From positions 62,001-126,000 of the forward strand of contig QPMI01000427.1 in the NCBI GenBank assembly GCA_004431415.1: a stretch of DNA of 64,000 bases, in the 5' to 3' direction. The notes under the pieces are model-generated. The model saw only the letters and a program-made list of their open reading frames with translations, searched no databases and had not been told where the DNA came from. Position numbers and translations under genes: made by a program. The stretch comes from Cyanophora paradoxa. Its lineage: Eukaryota > Glaucocystophyceae > Cyanophorales > Cyanophoraceae. Shown here in pieces: positions 43,061 to 54,999 of the stretch. Each line of letters begins with the position of its first letter. Positions within the stretch are counted from its first letter, which is position 1.

Positions 43061-44331
43061 CCCCGCCCCCGCCCCCCTCCACCCCCCGCCCCCGCCCCCG
43101 CCCCGCGCCCTTCGCATGTACCGCACCCGGCCCCCTCCTGTCGCCCAACCGAGCACCGTACACGTACCCTGCCTCGCCGCCACGCGCTGACGCCGGCAGC
43201 TGCTGGATCTCCCGGGGGCCGGAGCTCGAGGGCAGTCGACGTCCACGTCCGGTCGGCGCCGACCCTCAGCTCGCCGAGAGTCGAGTCGGCAGGCTCGAGT
43301 GGCTCGTCGGACTTCGCGGCGCCAGCCGCGGCCGCGGCCCCCGGGCCTGTGCGCGGCTGGAGCCGGCTGCCAGCGTTGACGTCAGCGCCGGCAAGTTGGG
43401 TCCGGGGGCGGCGGGGCGCCGGCCGGGGGCCAGCGGGGGCCGAGGCCTGGCCCAGTGGCGCCCAGGCTGGGGGCCGGGCCCGGGGGCCCGGGGGCCCCGG
43501 GGGCCCCGGGGCCCCGGGGCCCCGGGGGGCGCCGGCGCCGCAGCGGCCGCGGCCGCGGGGGGCCGGGGGCCGGATCCGGATTCCGGAGACCCGGCCGCGG
43601 CCTGGCCATGGGCCAGTGGGCAGCTGCAGTGGGCACTGGGCAGTGCGCGTGGGCGCTGCCGGTACCGGGTCCCAACTTCTCCCAAGCCCGGCCAGGGGGC
43701 GTACCGCGTTTTCATCGATCGGCGTTCGAGCCCTTCGGAGACTCGACTCTCGAACTTCGATATTCGCAACCTCCGCAGCAGCAGCAGATCATCGGATCTA
43801 GATCATAGAGAGCTTCGGAAATATCGCTAACCCGGTACGTACGCGTAGAGTGCGGGCGCGCGAGGCTACTAGCTAGGCTATACTAGCTGTGGCTACTAGC
43901 GCTCCCAGTGCTCCCAGAGTCCCAGCCTCCCACTGCCTTCCAGCCTCCCAGGCCGCGCCTAGCTTCCGCGAAGTTCGCGGCCTAGGTGCAGATCTAGAAG
44001 CCTGATCAGCGCCGCACGCGGTGATCGTCGGCATCCGGCCTCCGAAGTTCGCCAAGATGTCAACGACCTCTACGCGCTGCTACACGGCCCCGGACTGGTG
44101 CGCTCGCCGAGTCGCCCGGCGCCGGCGTGCGGCGCCGGCGGTTATACATGTATATGCTCGACGGTCGCCCGGCCGAGTCGGATCATGATCATAATGCCGT
44201 ATACGTACTGAATACGTATACGTGCACGTACGCGTATGCAGCTCGGCCTCGTCGCTCGCCGCCTTCAATGAAAGCTCGTGCGTCCGCGGCCGCGCGCGGC
44301 CTCATTCCTTCCATATGGATGATCGGCCCGT
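43061..44331. other. GC-rich intergenic region
   Basis: No exon recognised. Contains the G/C palindrome run at 43470-43540 and, at 44150-44250, dense short palindromes (GTATAC, ACGTAC, GATCATGATC). Confidence 0.5.
43470..43540. repeat. Alternating G-run/C-run palindrome tract
   Basis: About 70 bp made of GGGGCCCC-type blocks (GGGCCCGGGGGCCCGG and onward to GGCGCC). It is self-complementary throughout and able to form hairpins or stacked palindromes. Confidence 0.9.
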
Positions 44332-47300
44332 TTGCAATTAATATTAATATTGACCTTGTCTGGTGCGTTCATGATCATGATCAGCACGTCGACCGTCGGG
44401 AACACATGCACGGCCCGCGAGTACGCGTCGGGTCAGACGTACAACACGACCGCCTGCCTCCCAGCGAAGCTGCTGTGCTATTCGCAGGCTTCCTGGTTCG
44501 AGTCGCCGGCGCCTGCGCCTGCAGTATACGTACTAGTGTCTTTCTTTTAAATATTTGCGTCTTACACCACCGGGCCACGCCCGTCGCAGCGCCGGAACAC
44601 CAACCGTGTCGAGCGATTTCACGAAATAGTGCGTACACTTTTCCACGCCGCCCGCCCGCGGCTCGCGGCCGCGGCCAACCGCGGGAGTTCGAACGTGTAC
44701 TTAGCCGGCCCCTCATTCACTGAGTGCGGCTCTCGCCGTCGCAGCAAGGATACCGGGGTGTCTACTGCGGACTCGTGGGCGCGCTGCCCGCCGGGCACGC
44801 TGAGCTACAAGAACGCTGGCGTGGCCGCGTGCGCCACGGACGTGGTCAAGGGCGCCAAGTGCTACAAGGCGCGCGCGCCCCACTTCCCGGGCTTCCGCCC
44901 CTAGGCCTCCACACTGCCCTATAGCTATATATAGCTAGGCCTAGGCCTCCCTGCCCGCTCTCCTCCGGTTCCTTGTCCCCTCCTAAGCACCCCCCCTCCC
45001 CGCCCACCCCCCCCCTCCCCTGCCCCCCTCCCCCTCTCCTCCCTCCCCTTTTCTTGCCCCCACCCTCCTCTTCTTCCTCGGCCTTATATAATTACGTGCA
45101 CAATCACTGAACGCGAGCAGGACACGGCGTGCAGCGCGACGGACGCGAACTTCGTGTGGGCCGCTGATGCGTGCGCGCGTGGCACCAGTACTCCCGCCCG
45201 CGCCGCGCCGGCGCCGTGCGCCGTTGAGGCGCCCCCGCCCCGTCCTCCCGCAGCAAGTCGTGCCCAGCGGGGTACAGCTACGCCCTCGACCTGTCGCTCG
45301 CCACGCCGGCCTGCGTGCCGGCGAAGGCCTTCTGCTACCCCGCCGCTTCCTGGTTCGACTCTTAAAAAATCTGCGGCCCGCCCCGCTTTCCACCTCTGCG
45401 TCCCGGTCCGCTGATTGGCATGCCGCTCATGATCATGATCAGCGGCGGCACGCCCACGGTTTCCACCTTCACGACATAGTGCGCGCGGGGCTGTCAGCTG
45501 CGACATGTACATGTGCAGCAGCCGCAGCGACTCCCATTCAAATATCGGATCGCGCAGCAACGAGACGGGCGTGGCGGCCGGGGACGTGTGGGCGCGATGC
45601 CCCGGGGGGACGGTCAGCTTCAAGAACGCTGGCTCCAACACGTGCACCGCGGTCCCGTCGGCGTCCCTCGGCGTCAAGTGCTTCACTGTGCGCATGCGCA
45701 TGCGCGCCTCGTCTCTCGCGCCTCATTGTACTCCTGCACGTGCACCTGACGCTTGATTCTGGTCGTGATCATGAGCAGGACACGGCCTGCAAGTCGGCCA
45801 CCTTCGTTTGGGCATTCAACGCGTGAGTGTCCTTACGCATAATCATAAGCTGCAGCGCTCGGGCTCGGTCCCAAGCGAGCGTGCGCGCATGCATATGCGG
45901 CTTTGGTTCGAATCGATATCCCCTCCGCAGAGCCTCCTGCCCTGCGGGGTACTTCAGCGCGCTGAGCGGCACCTCCTGCTCGGTTGCGAAATCCCAGTGC
46001 TATTCTGGGGCTTCCTGGTGCAATTATTTTTATAATTACCCGCGCATGCGCACCCGCAACACGCGCGTTACTCAGTACTAGTGTGACGCTCGCTCGCGAT
46101 CGCGCGCGTCCCCGTCCACAGCGGCGGGACCATGACCTACGGGCCCACCGGGACCTAGTGAGCGAACCACGGCCGCCGGGCGACGACCGTCGGACTGATC
46201 ATGAGGCGCGCGCGCGCCCTTTAAACAGCAAGGAGGCGGGGCTGACGGACTTGGAGATCTGGTCGCGCTGCCCGGCGGGCACGCAGACGTACAAGGACGC
46301 CGGCTCCACCACCTGCAAGACCGACGTGGTCAAGGGCGTCAAGTGCCACACGGTGAGCCCGCGAGGGGCGGCCGCCGGAGCGCGGCGCTCTTCGAATTCG
46401 AGATTCGCAATTGAAGTTAACCTGCTTTCGATGTGCGCAGGACAAGAACTGCAGCTCGGCCGATTTCCAGTGGGCTTTCGATGCGTGCGTGCCTCCAATC
46501 GCATCGCAGCGCTGGCTTTACCGGCCGCGGCCTTGGTTCGGGGCTCGCGATTGCCGGAAGCTGACTTGTAAGCGACCGCCTCGCGATCGCGCGTGCGCGC
46601 AGCGACTCGTGCCCGGTCGCCTACAAGTACGCGTTCGACCCCGCCACGAGCACCTGCGCGCCGACCAAGCTCCTCTGCTACTCTGGCACCCGCTGGTGCG
46701 TTTAAAGAAATTTCCTTCTGTTGCGCGTGCGATTCGTAGGAAGCCCTCACGCGTCTCACGATCGGGATCACGATCACGATCGCGTTTGTCATGATCAGCG
46801 ACGGCTCGGAGTGGTCGACCGCCTTCGAGACCTAGTGCGCACTCGCTTCTGCTAGCGCTGTGCAAAATAACGCATCGTGGCATGGTCGAGCTTGACTTGG
46901 CGTTCGCCGCGTCCGCCGCCGGCGCCCCCCCGCAGCAAGGAGAACGGCGTCGCGACGGCCCAATCGTGGCTGAAGTGCGAGGAGGCGCACGGGTCGTACA
47001 AGGACGCCGGCTCGAACACCTGCCGCCTCGACCCCTACACACCCGTCCAGTGCTTCACGGTGCGCGCCCGTTCCCGCCGTCCATTCGCATGCCATCGTGA
47101 AATTTCGCCACGCCGGTCGTGCTCGGAATGCTCAACTGATCCTGTCATTCTGCAAACGATCAGGATTTGAACTGCACCAATCCAGGAAGCGCCACTGTGA
47201 CCGCCGCCATTCCGTGCGCCCTTTTTTAATTTTGATTGAATTTGAACAACCTTATCAATACTATTATATTAATAATTACGTATACTGTTTCGTTCTCGAT

Positions 47301-50300
47301 CGCAAACTGATTGTTATGGTTTTGGATGGGCGCTGCACATGCACACGAGGCAGTCAACTGTGCCCCTCGGGTTACCTCGCGGCGAAGGACGCGAGTGGGA
47401 CGTGCCTTCCCGCCAAGTTGACTTGTTTCTCGGACACCGCGTGTTCCGCGAACGGATCCGCCACGTCCTTCCTCCAGTAGTGCGTCCCACAACTTTGATT
47501 CGCATATTTGGCGCACGTTAGCTTTAGTCAGGGCCGTGCGCATCGCCATACTACGGCGTGATCATGAATTCGAACGTTGACTCTGCGCGCAGTCGCGAAG
47601 TCGGCGTCGCCGATGTGGACGTGCGTGCATCCGAGGCCCCTGCGCCGTCCCGAGTCCAATCCTTTCACCTGCGGCGCGCGGCCGATCGCATGCGTTCGCG
47701 CAGACCTTCAACCGGTGCCCGGGGTCGCTGAGCTACAGGGACGCCAACTCGGCGACCTGCGAGACCGACGTGGTGCGCAAGGGCGTCGAGTGCTACTCCG
47801 GGACGGCCGGGCTCTGCAGCGGGGCAAAGACCTACGCCTACGACGCGTGCGCCGCCCGGACCCCGGCCCCGGCCCGGACCAGCTCGCGCACGTCGGCGAC
47901 GGCGCGAGCGCCCGACGCGCCCGCTGCGCGTCCGCAGCGCGTCGTGCCCGGCGGGCACCGTGTCGCACAAGTGCCTGGGCGACTCGTGCGGCGCCGAGAA
48001 GGACGTGTGCGTCCCCGACAAGCTCGTCTGCTACTCCACGGCGACCTGCGGCGGCACTGCGTCCGCGACGACTCTGAACGTATAGTGCGCCCCTCTGCTC
48101 CGGATCCGCGCGCCATCGTCGCAATCGCTGGCTCCGCACCGAATTTAATCTACGAATTTTATTGATTAACCTCGACTCGTCAGCCACGGAGCGGGTCTGA
48201 CGGACGAGCAAAAGATGGTCCAGTGCCCCAAGGGCACGCTGTCCTACACGGACACCGCCAGCCCGGGCGCGTGCATGACGGACGTCGTCAAGGGCGCCCG
48301 CTGCTTCTCGACCCCGGACTGGTGCGACGCTGCCGGCCGCGGCCGGAAACGATCATTAGCCGCTGGCCTTCTTTCGAGCGCGTCGAATCCGTTCATCGAT
48401 CATGATCATGAGCGCCTGCTGACACGCGTTCGCATGCGCAGCCAAGGCACGTCCACGGCAGTTCTTGACAAGTGCGCATGCGCCCGTGCCTAAGCGTCGT
48501 CTCTGTACATGCCTTGGATCTGCAGCTGACGTTCGGGGCGGGCCAGGACTCTGTGTCCGGCAGACACGTTCAGCATCTGGGACGACGTGGCCGGCACGTG
48601 CACGAACAAAGGGCTCGTCTGCTACCCCAACGCTGGCTGCTCCGGCGCGTCCACCCCGACCTCCCACGCGACGTAGTGCGCGATATGCTATGAATTCGAA
48701 CCGTTGAACCTGCAGCTGATGGGCCGCGCGCGCCACGGCTCGGCTTATAGTACTATATATATTAGATTTATCTATGAGCTGACCGCGCGGCACGCGAATG
48801 TCCCGTGTCTTCCGGTCTGCAGCGTGGAGGCCGGCAAGACCGACCAGGAGATCTGGGCCAAGTGCCCGGGGGGGACGAAGGCCTACCGCGACGCCGGCGA
48901 GTCGGCGGCGGCGACGTGCAAGCCGGTCCCAACCAAGTACCTGGGCGCGGCCTGCTACCCGGAGTACAACTACTCTAAGGACACCGGCTCGAACTGGTGG
49001 TGCGGCGGCAACGTCACGTGGGCCTTCAACCCGTGCGTGCGGCCGGCTCGAGCTCCGGGCGCCCATTGTGCAGTCACGATTCTTACGTTAACGTCGTTCG
49101 AATTCGACTACAGCGCTTCATGCCCGGCCGACACGAAGGCTCTCAAGAACTCTTCGGGCTGTTTCGCGCGAAAGCTGGTCTGCTTCAACGGCGAGTACTG
49201 CTCTGGGACGTACACGATCCAGGACGCCCATGTCACGCAGTGCGCACTAACCTTTTTTATATCGGCGTGAAACTCAAGCGGCCGGCTTGCAATTGCCATC
49301 ATGGCATGGGCCCTGCGAGTAACGCGACTGCAGCGATGGAGTGTGGAGCCGGTGCCCCGGCGGCACGCGCTCCTACATGAACGGTTCGGACACGACGTAC
49401 CAGATGTGCCAGACCCTGACCCCAGACAAGTGGGGCGCCAAGTGCTATGCCGACTCCGGGACCTGCGACGCCGCCGCGAGCTTCACTTGGGCCGAGAAAC
49501 CGTGCGTGCACCGCTCGGAATCCGCTGCAATATATATACTCAGTGAAAACCGGAGTTTATATATATTGCGCACGAAAAATGATATCGATCGATATCGATA
49601 TCATGATCATGATTTAGTGAATTCGAATTCGAACGCGGGATCGAATAAGGCGCGCGCAGGACGGACTGCCCGCTGACGTCGCTGAGCACCTTCCACTGGA
49701 ACACGACCTCGCTCGGCGGCTCCAGGGCCGAGACGTGCACCTCGCGCTTCGCCAGGTGCCACAGCGACTTCGGCTGCACGGACGCCTCCCTCGTCCAGCG
49801 GACGGCCGTCACATCCACCGGCCCCATAGGGTGATCATGAGCCAGCGCCGCCGCGCCGCGCCGCGCTCGTCAACGCTGAAGTTGGTGTGCCCCGCTGTCG
49901 GCGCGTTTCGGCAGGTGGAATTGCCCGTCCGGCACGCAGAGCTGGCAGGTCATGTCGAACGGAGCCCCGGAGACCCCGTGCCGGGCGCTCCCCCGGTGCT
50001 ACACGACCTCCGACTGGTCCGTCTCGCGATCGCGCATATGCACTAATTAGCATCGATCGCGATCTCGCTGATTTGTATTGGGCGGACTAAACTAAACCTC
50101 CGTGTGCCCGCAGCTCTGATACGCCGACGATTGGCACGCTCAAGGGAGACGCGTGCGTGTTTCCGTAAATTAAAGCTTTAATTTGCTTAACTTCGTCGAT
50201 TCTGCGCGCTGCCTCGAGCCCTCAGAGTCCCATCGCAATTAAGGGACGCCGGGGGCGTGCAGGTGGTCCTGCAAGAGCGTCACCGGCGCTGTTGCAGTGA

Positions 50301-50880
50301 AGCATTCAGGCGAATCGAGCACTTGCGAGGCTATTCCGACCGGGTACATGTGCTACATAACGGACAACTGGTGCGAGCTGGTTTCTTAAATTCACGTTTA
50401 CGGCGCTCGATGTTTCAAACGCGTTTCGACACTTGATCGTTACGCCGCTCCGCAGCGCCTACATCGGGAGCGCCAGCCTCTTCTGGGCGTCTTCCTCGTG
50501 CGTGCCGGCGCCATTCCTCCCTAATTATAAGCTTAATTATAAGCGTCCCGGCCCACAACCGTTGAACACATGCTATGATATGTGATCATGGCCAATTGCA
50601 ATCGCAATATAAAACTGTGGCACATGACCAGTCATGTGGCACATTAGCTACCTAGCTATTTAGTATCATTAATATTCGTATCGTTCTCCTTGTATAGTCG
50701 TGCAGGATAGACGCGCACCGACTAGGATGCGGGGGATCCTGGCGGCTCGGCCCGCCGCGGCGCGATCTCGAGCTCATGCACATGGCCGCGCTCAGAGACA
50801 AGTGCTCGGGCGCCGGGGCGAAAAGCTACAAGGTGGACGGCTCCTCCACCTGCTCCGCCCTCCGCCTCGACTCGGTGCGC
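44332..50880 (+). CDS. Secreted protein of tandem Cys-rich modules
   Basis: The start ATG at 44332 gives a signal peptide (MQLILILTLSGAFMIMIS). About ten modules of roughly 110 residues follow. Exon a: Y-x(2)-G-x(5)-W-x-RCP-GT-SYKDAGS-TC-x(2)-DVVKGVKCYT (for example 44745-44868, 45556-45687). Exon b: DTACSATDANFVWAADA (45121-45170). Exon c: SCPAGYSYALD...C-PAK-LLCYS (45254-45352). Exon d: GGTPTVSTFTTY (45443-45478). Phases agree: exon d ends TA and joins C or T to make Tyr; exon c ends TG and joins C to make Cys. Later modules (47340-49240) have c and d fused without an intron and show that Cys directly (CFSDTACSANGS, CYSTATCGGTAS). Donors are mostly GTGCG. An in-frame stop TGA near 49832 could end the gene; further module exons (NCPSGTQSW, 49917; DKCSGAGAKSYKVDGSSTC, 50790) suggest it continues. 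Resembles Cys-rich extracellular repeats; family not identified. Confidence 0.65.
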
Positions 50881-50899
50881 GTGCGCGTGCGCCGCGGCC

Positions 50900-51300
50900 G
50901 CTCGCGTGCACAACCGCGCGCGCCGGCCCCGCGCCTGGTGGCAGAATCCGGATATCTAGAGCCGGGGCCGAGCGCGGCGCCGATATATATCTCAACGGGA
51001 AGAGGCTGACGGGGGGGGCCGGTGCCGGGCGGGGCGCGCAGGAGGTGGCGGTGGTGGCGGAGGAGGAGGAGGAGGAGGCAGCGGAGGCGGCGGACTGGGA
51101 CCTCGCCTCCGACTCCGACGACGGCCTCCTCGAGGCCCGCAACGTCCCCCCCCCCCCCCCCCCTCCCCCCACCTCCTCCCCCCCCCCCCCCCGCCTCCTC
51201 CTGCCCCCTCGCCCCTCGAGCTCCCCTCCCCCGCGGCCGCCCTCCGCCCTAGATGCATATCCTCCCCCTTCCCCCCCCCCTCCTCCCGCCCAGACACTAG
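50900..51300 (+). other. Possible acidic exon and C-rich intron downstream of the Cys-module gene
   Basis: 51001-51140 reads a Gly/Glu-rich frame ending WDLASDSDDGLLEARN, followed by a long C run (51147-51300). A similar end, DDGHLEARN, recurs at 51665-51700 before another C-rich run. These may be the 3' exon of the gene above or part of a duplicated fragment. Confidence 0.35.
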
Positions 51301-51854
51301 CTATAGATGCATACCCCTTTCCTTTCCTAGCTCCGCCACTGGCCCAGCAAACTCATTGCAAGGGGTCGCGCACTCGCAGGCTGCCGACGAGTGGGAGGCC
51401 GGCGCCGCAGCTGACCTCGCCACAGCGCTGACCGCGTAGCTGCATAATATTAATTAATCTTTCGATTTCCTGATAGCTGCCGGAAACAAATCGAATGAAT
51501 AATACAATTAATAGCTGCATTTCGTGCGAGCCACGCTGCGAGCGAGCACGCTCGCGATCGGCACCGGCCCGGCGCCGCAACGGTACCGGCCGCGGTCCGC
51601 CTGCCGCGCGCGGCCGGCTGCGGTACCGGTCCGGTCCGCCGCAGCAGTGACGGTCCGACGACGGCCGCAGACGACGGCCACCTCGAGGCCCGCAACCCCT
51701 CCTCCTCCCTCCTTCCCCCCTCCCCCGGCCCTCCCCCCCTCCCCTTCCCCCCCTCCGGCCTCCTCCCCCCGCCCGCCACTTTTAAGCTCCGCTGAACGCA
51801 GTGCGAGCTTATTGCAGCTGCGTTCGGCGAGTGGGAGGCCGGCACCGCAGCTGG

Positions 51855-52178
51855 CCATGGCCCCTACGTATACGCCTACGACGCGTGCGCCGCCCGGACC
51901 CCGGCCCCGGCCCGGCCCGGCTCGCGCACGTCGGCGACGGCACGAGCGCCCGACGTATACGTAGACGCGCCCGCCGCGCGTCCGCAGCGCGTCATGCCCC
52001 GGGCCCGGCGGGCACCGTGTCGACGTCGATCGCGTCGCACGAGTGCCTGGACGACTCGTGCGGCGCCGAGCTCGAGAAGGACGTGTGCGTCTCCGACAAG
52101 CTCGTCTGCTATAGCTACTCCACGGCGACCTGCGGCGGCACTGCGACCGCGACGACTCTGAAGAGTCTGAACGTATAG
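51855..52178 (+). pseudogene. Detached duplicate of one Cys-module (module 6)
   Basis: Aligns with 47827-48086 of the Cys-module gene from YAYDACAARTPAP through KLVCYS and TATCGGTA to a TAG. The copy is longer because of short insertions: GTATAC, CTCGAG, TAGCTA, a CCCGGGCCC expansion and more complex ones. It is followed by CTCGAGC instead of a GTGCG donor, and its upstream exon context is missing, so it is a non-functional fragment. Confidence 0.85.
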
Positions 52179-52179
52179 C

Positions 52180-52470
52180 TCGAGCAGATCTGCTCGAGCT
52201 CCCGGGTCCGCGCGCCATGGGCCGCCGGGCAAGTGCTTGAGCCGCGGGGCGGACTTGAGGCCTCAACTAGGCTTTGGCCCTCCGAGGCTCAAGCTTAAGC
52301 CGCTGAGCCCCACCCCTAGCCTCACGGCTCCCCCAGGCGCCCGGCACTGGGGGCCGGCAGGCGCGGCGGCAGCCACACATCATAGTATGCAAAACTCGAG
52401 TCCGACGGTCTCGAGTCTAGATCTCGCGATCGCGCGACTCGCGACTCGCGAGTGAGCGGCGGACTCGCGA
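52180..52470. other. Spacer before the hAT-like element
   Basis: Contains overlapping palindromes (AGATCTGCTCGAGC, GCGATCGCG, CTCGCGAGTC). No gene seen. Confidence 0.5.
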
Positions 52471-52478
52471 GTCGCGAC

Positions 52479-53015
52479 TAGGGCTGGGCACAGTCCGAGT
52501 TTTCCCCCACCGGGTCGGTGGGCCCGCTGACTGTTACCCACCGGTGGCGGTCGGTGGAGGTGGGGGTACGTGCTACATTGCGTGAAAATTGACAGGAAAT
52601 ACGCTAAATTCTGCACAGCTTCAAGGCGCTACGCGCCTACTATCTAAATTATTATAAAGCGAGTGCTTTGGGGCGGGTTCAAGCCAGTTGTGGGGGAGGC
52701 CGGGGTGGTTGGTGCTCAGGTGGGGTACGGGATATCGATATCGATGGCGTCGACGTCAGCTTCCTTGGGCTCCGACGTCATTCACGGTTGCAAGGCAGGA
52801 GCGGAGGAAGATGAACTAAGCAGCACTTTGCTGGGTGCACGTGAGTACGGAATATGAAACTTTCGCGCGCGAGAATATGACATTATTGCGAGCCTACCCC
52901 CCCTAGAATTTTAATTTGTATGGTACCGGGCGTTGTATGGCGGTGGGCCAGATTTTCCACCCGGTCGGTCGGTGGGAGGTTGCCACTGCCACCGGCCGCC
53001 ACCGGCCCAGCCCTA
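52479..53015. mobile_element. Non-autonomous hAT-like DNA transposon
   Basis: A 537 bp element with terminal inverted repeats TAGGGCTGGGC / GCCCAGCCCTA, extended by similar CCACCGG-rich subterminal sequence, and flanked by 8 bp GTCGCGAC (52471-52478) and CTCGCGAC (53016-53023), one mismatch. TIR form and 8 bp duplication fit the hAT superfamily. Inside, a short frame (MASTSASLGSDVIHGCKAGA) may be a transposase remnant or cargo; no full transposase. Confidence 0.78.
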
Positions 53016-53023
53016 CTCGCGAC

Positions 53024-53265
53024 TCGCGAGTCGCGAGCCCGGCGAGTCGAGTTCGCGTGAATCGTGAATCATGATTCGTGATTTGTGAATCGTGATCCGA
53101 TGATCGTGATGATGAATCATTGATGATCGTGGAGCACTAACGTTGGCATTGAACTTCAAGGCTTGGCAACGGTAGCCTACCATGGCCAGCTACCGTAAAA
53201 CACTTAAGTAATGCGGGCACTTAAGTAATGCGGTCCCGAAATAATGCGTTTTCTGCTGACAAAAC
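53024..53265. other. Spacer with ATGATTCGTGA-type repeats
   Basis: 53050-53120 has repeated GTGAATC/GATTCGTGA words and TTAAGTAATGCGG occurs twice near 53200-53235. No gene seen. Confidence 0.5.
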
Positions 53266-53838
53266 TCTCTCCTTCTGCGCGCCAGCTGCCGGGCTCACGC
53301 GCCGCCTCCCTTAGGGCACTGCCGTATATCTATCCACGGCCGCGTCGGCCGCCGCGAGCGAGCGCTAATATTACTTGGCAAACTCCGGCTTGTCATTGCC
53401 GAGCGCTGGCTTGCGCCAGCGCTGCCGGGCGCTCACTCGTGCGGCCTCATTGGTTGACACAATAACATTTGCGCCTATCGCTTTCACTCACGGGATCGAC
53501 GTCACGGCGCGCGTGCGCGCACGTGCACGATCCACGGGAATGGCGCGGGGGAGAAAAGAGAGGACGACGCCTCGTGATCAGGCTCAGCATAGGCGAGCCC
53601 CCGGGGCGAGTATCTCATCGCCCCGGTGTGCCGCTGCGCGGCCAGGAGGGAAAAGCGACCAGATCTTTTTCCGGCACGGGGCAGGAGGGAAGAAACGGGG
53701 TGACCGTTCCCTCACTGCATGTTTCCCGGCCGGGGCTGGTCGGCCCTCCTGGCGCGCACTCAAGAAGCATACTATACGTCTACAATAATTGAGCAATGAT
53801 GGATGATAGCCGGAGGTACGCTGTACCGCCCGGCCGGC
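53266..53838 (-). repeat. Split direct repeat B2 (573 bp)
   Basis: Identical by eye with 54427-54999 (offset 1161). It is the 3' terminal repeat of the element on the minus strand. Frames inside it (for example 53375-53788) occur identically in both copies and are not expected to be genes. Confidence 0.93.
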
Positions 53839-54277
53839 ACATAGGAATGTGGGGCCGTAAAAAACGGTGGAAACGAACGGCCCCTCCGCCTGTTCGTCCC
53901 AGCGGAAATAGAAAGGGATCGGGGGCATGACGGTTTCCCCGCCCCCGACCGGGTGCGCCCAAGGCAGAACAGAGCGCACGCCCCTCCAGCGTGCCGCCCC
54001 GCACCCATTGATGAAAAAGCTTCTCTCCCCCGCGCCCTACCTAGCAACGGAAAAAGCGAGGGGGGGTAGGCCCTGGATCCAAGCATCCAGACCGATTAAT
54101 TTCCAGAACCGACCTGCGGCCGTGAGTTTCCGGGTCCCCTCCCCCGATTAATTCTTATCGCTAGACCGTATCGTTGGGTTAAAGTTGAAAAATTCGGAAA
54201 ATAGCCCGGCACCTGCCGGTGCTCCAGGCCAGTTAATCGCGATCGTGGCTTCCGAAGTTCCGGGAGAGGCGGGCGGG
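53839..54277. other. Unique spacer between A2 and B2 repeats
   Basis: 439 bp found once, as expected for the unique segment of split-direct-repeat elements. No coding feature recognised. Confidence 0.7.
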
Positions 54278-54426
54278 CCGCGAAGCTGCAACTAACGCGA
54301 AGCCGAAAAGAAAGTGGGGGTACTGTGGGCGGCCGTGCGCAGGCTGTACCCCGGAGGTAAGGGCGCGGCCCCGGCAGCGCGCTCCGGCGGAGAGAAACTG
54401 ATCACGCCTTGCAGCGTAATCTATTA
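54278..54426 (-). repeat. Split direct repeat A2 (149 bp)
   Basis: Matches 63167-63315 (offset 8889), from CCGCGAAGCTGCAACTAACG to GCGTAATCTATTA. It directly abuts the 573 bp repeat, giving the junction TCTATTA/TCTCTCC. Confidence 0.93.
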
Positions 54427-54999
54427 TCTCTCCTTCTGCGCGCCAGCTGCCGGGCTCACGCGCCGCCTCCCTTAGGGCACTGCCGTATATCTATCCACGG
54501 CCGCGTCGGCCGCCGCGAGCGAGCGCTAATATTACTTGGCAAACTCCGGCTTGTCATTGCCGAGCGCTGGCTTGCGCCAGCGCTGCCGGGCGCTCACTCG
54601 TGCGGCCTCATTGGTTGACACAATAACATTTGCGCCTATCGCTTTCACTCACGGGATCGACGTCACGGCGCGCGTGCGCGCACGTGCACGATCCACGGGA
54701 ATGGCGCGGGGGAGAAAAGAGAGGACGACGCCTCGTGATCAGGCTCAGCATAGGCGAGCCCCCGGGGCGAGTATCTCATCGCCCCGGTGTGCCGCTGCGC
54801 GGCCAGGAGGGAAAAGCGACCAGATCTTTTTCCGGCACGGGGCAGGAGGGAAGAAACGGGGTGACCGTTCCCTCACTGCATGTTTCCCGGCCGGGGCTGG
54901 TCGGCCCTCCTGGCGCGCACTCAAGAAGCATACTATACGTCTACAATAATTGAGCAATGATGGATGATAGCCGGAGGTACGCTGTACCGCCCGGCCGGC
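54427..54999 (-). repeat. Split direct repeat B1 (573 bp)
   Basis: Second copy of the 573 bp repeat, adjoining the recombinase side of the coding region. Confidence 0.93.

Noticed and set aside
44636-48680. Series of separate small genes each ending in TAG
   Set aside because: The apparent TAG stops are exon ends TA followed by a GTGCG donor. Joining to the next exon gives Tyr in a constant phase, so a single modular gene explains them better.
53375-54953. Two identical 137-codon frames (53375 and 54536)
   Set aside because: They lie inside the two copies of the 573 bp terminal repeat and show no protein-like features.
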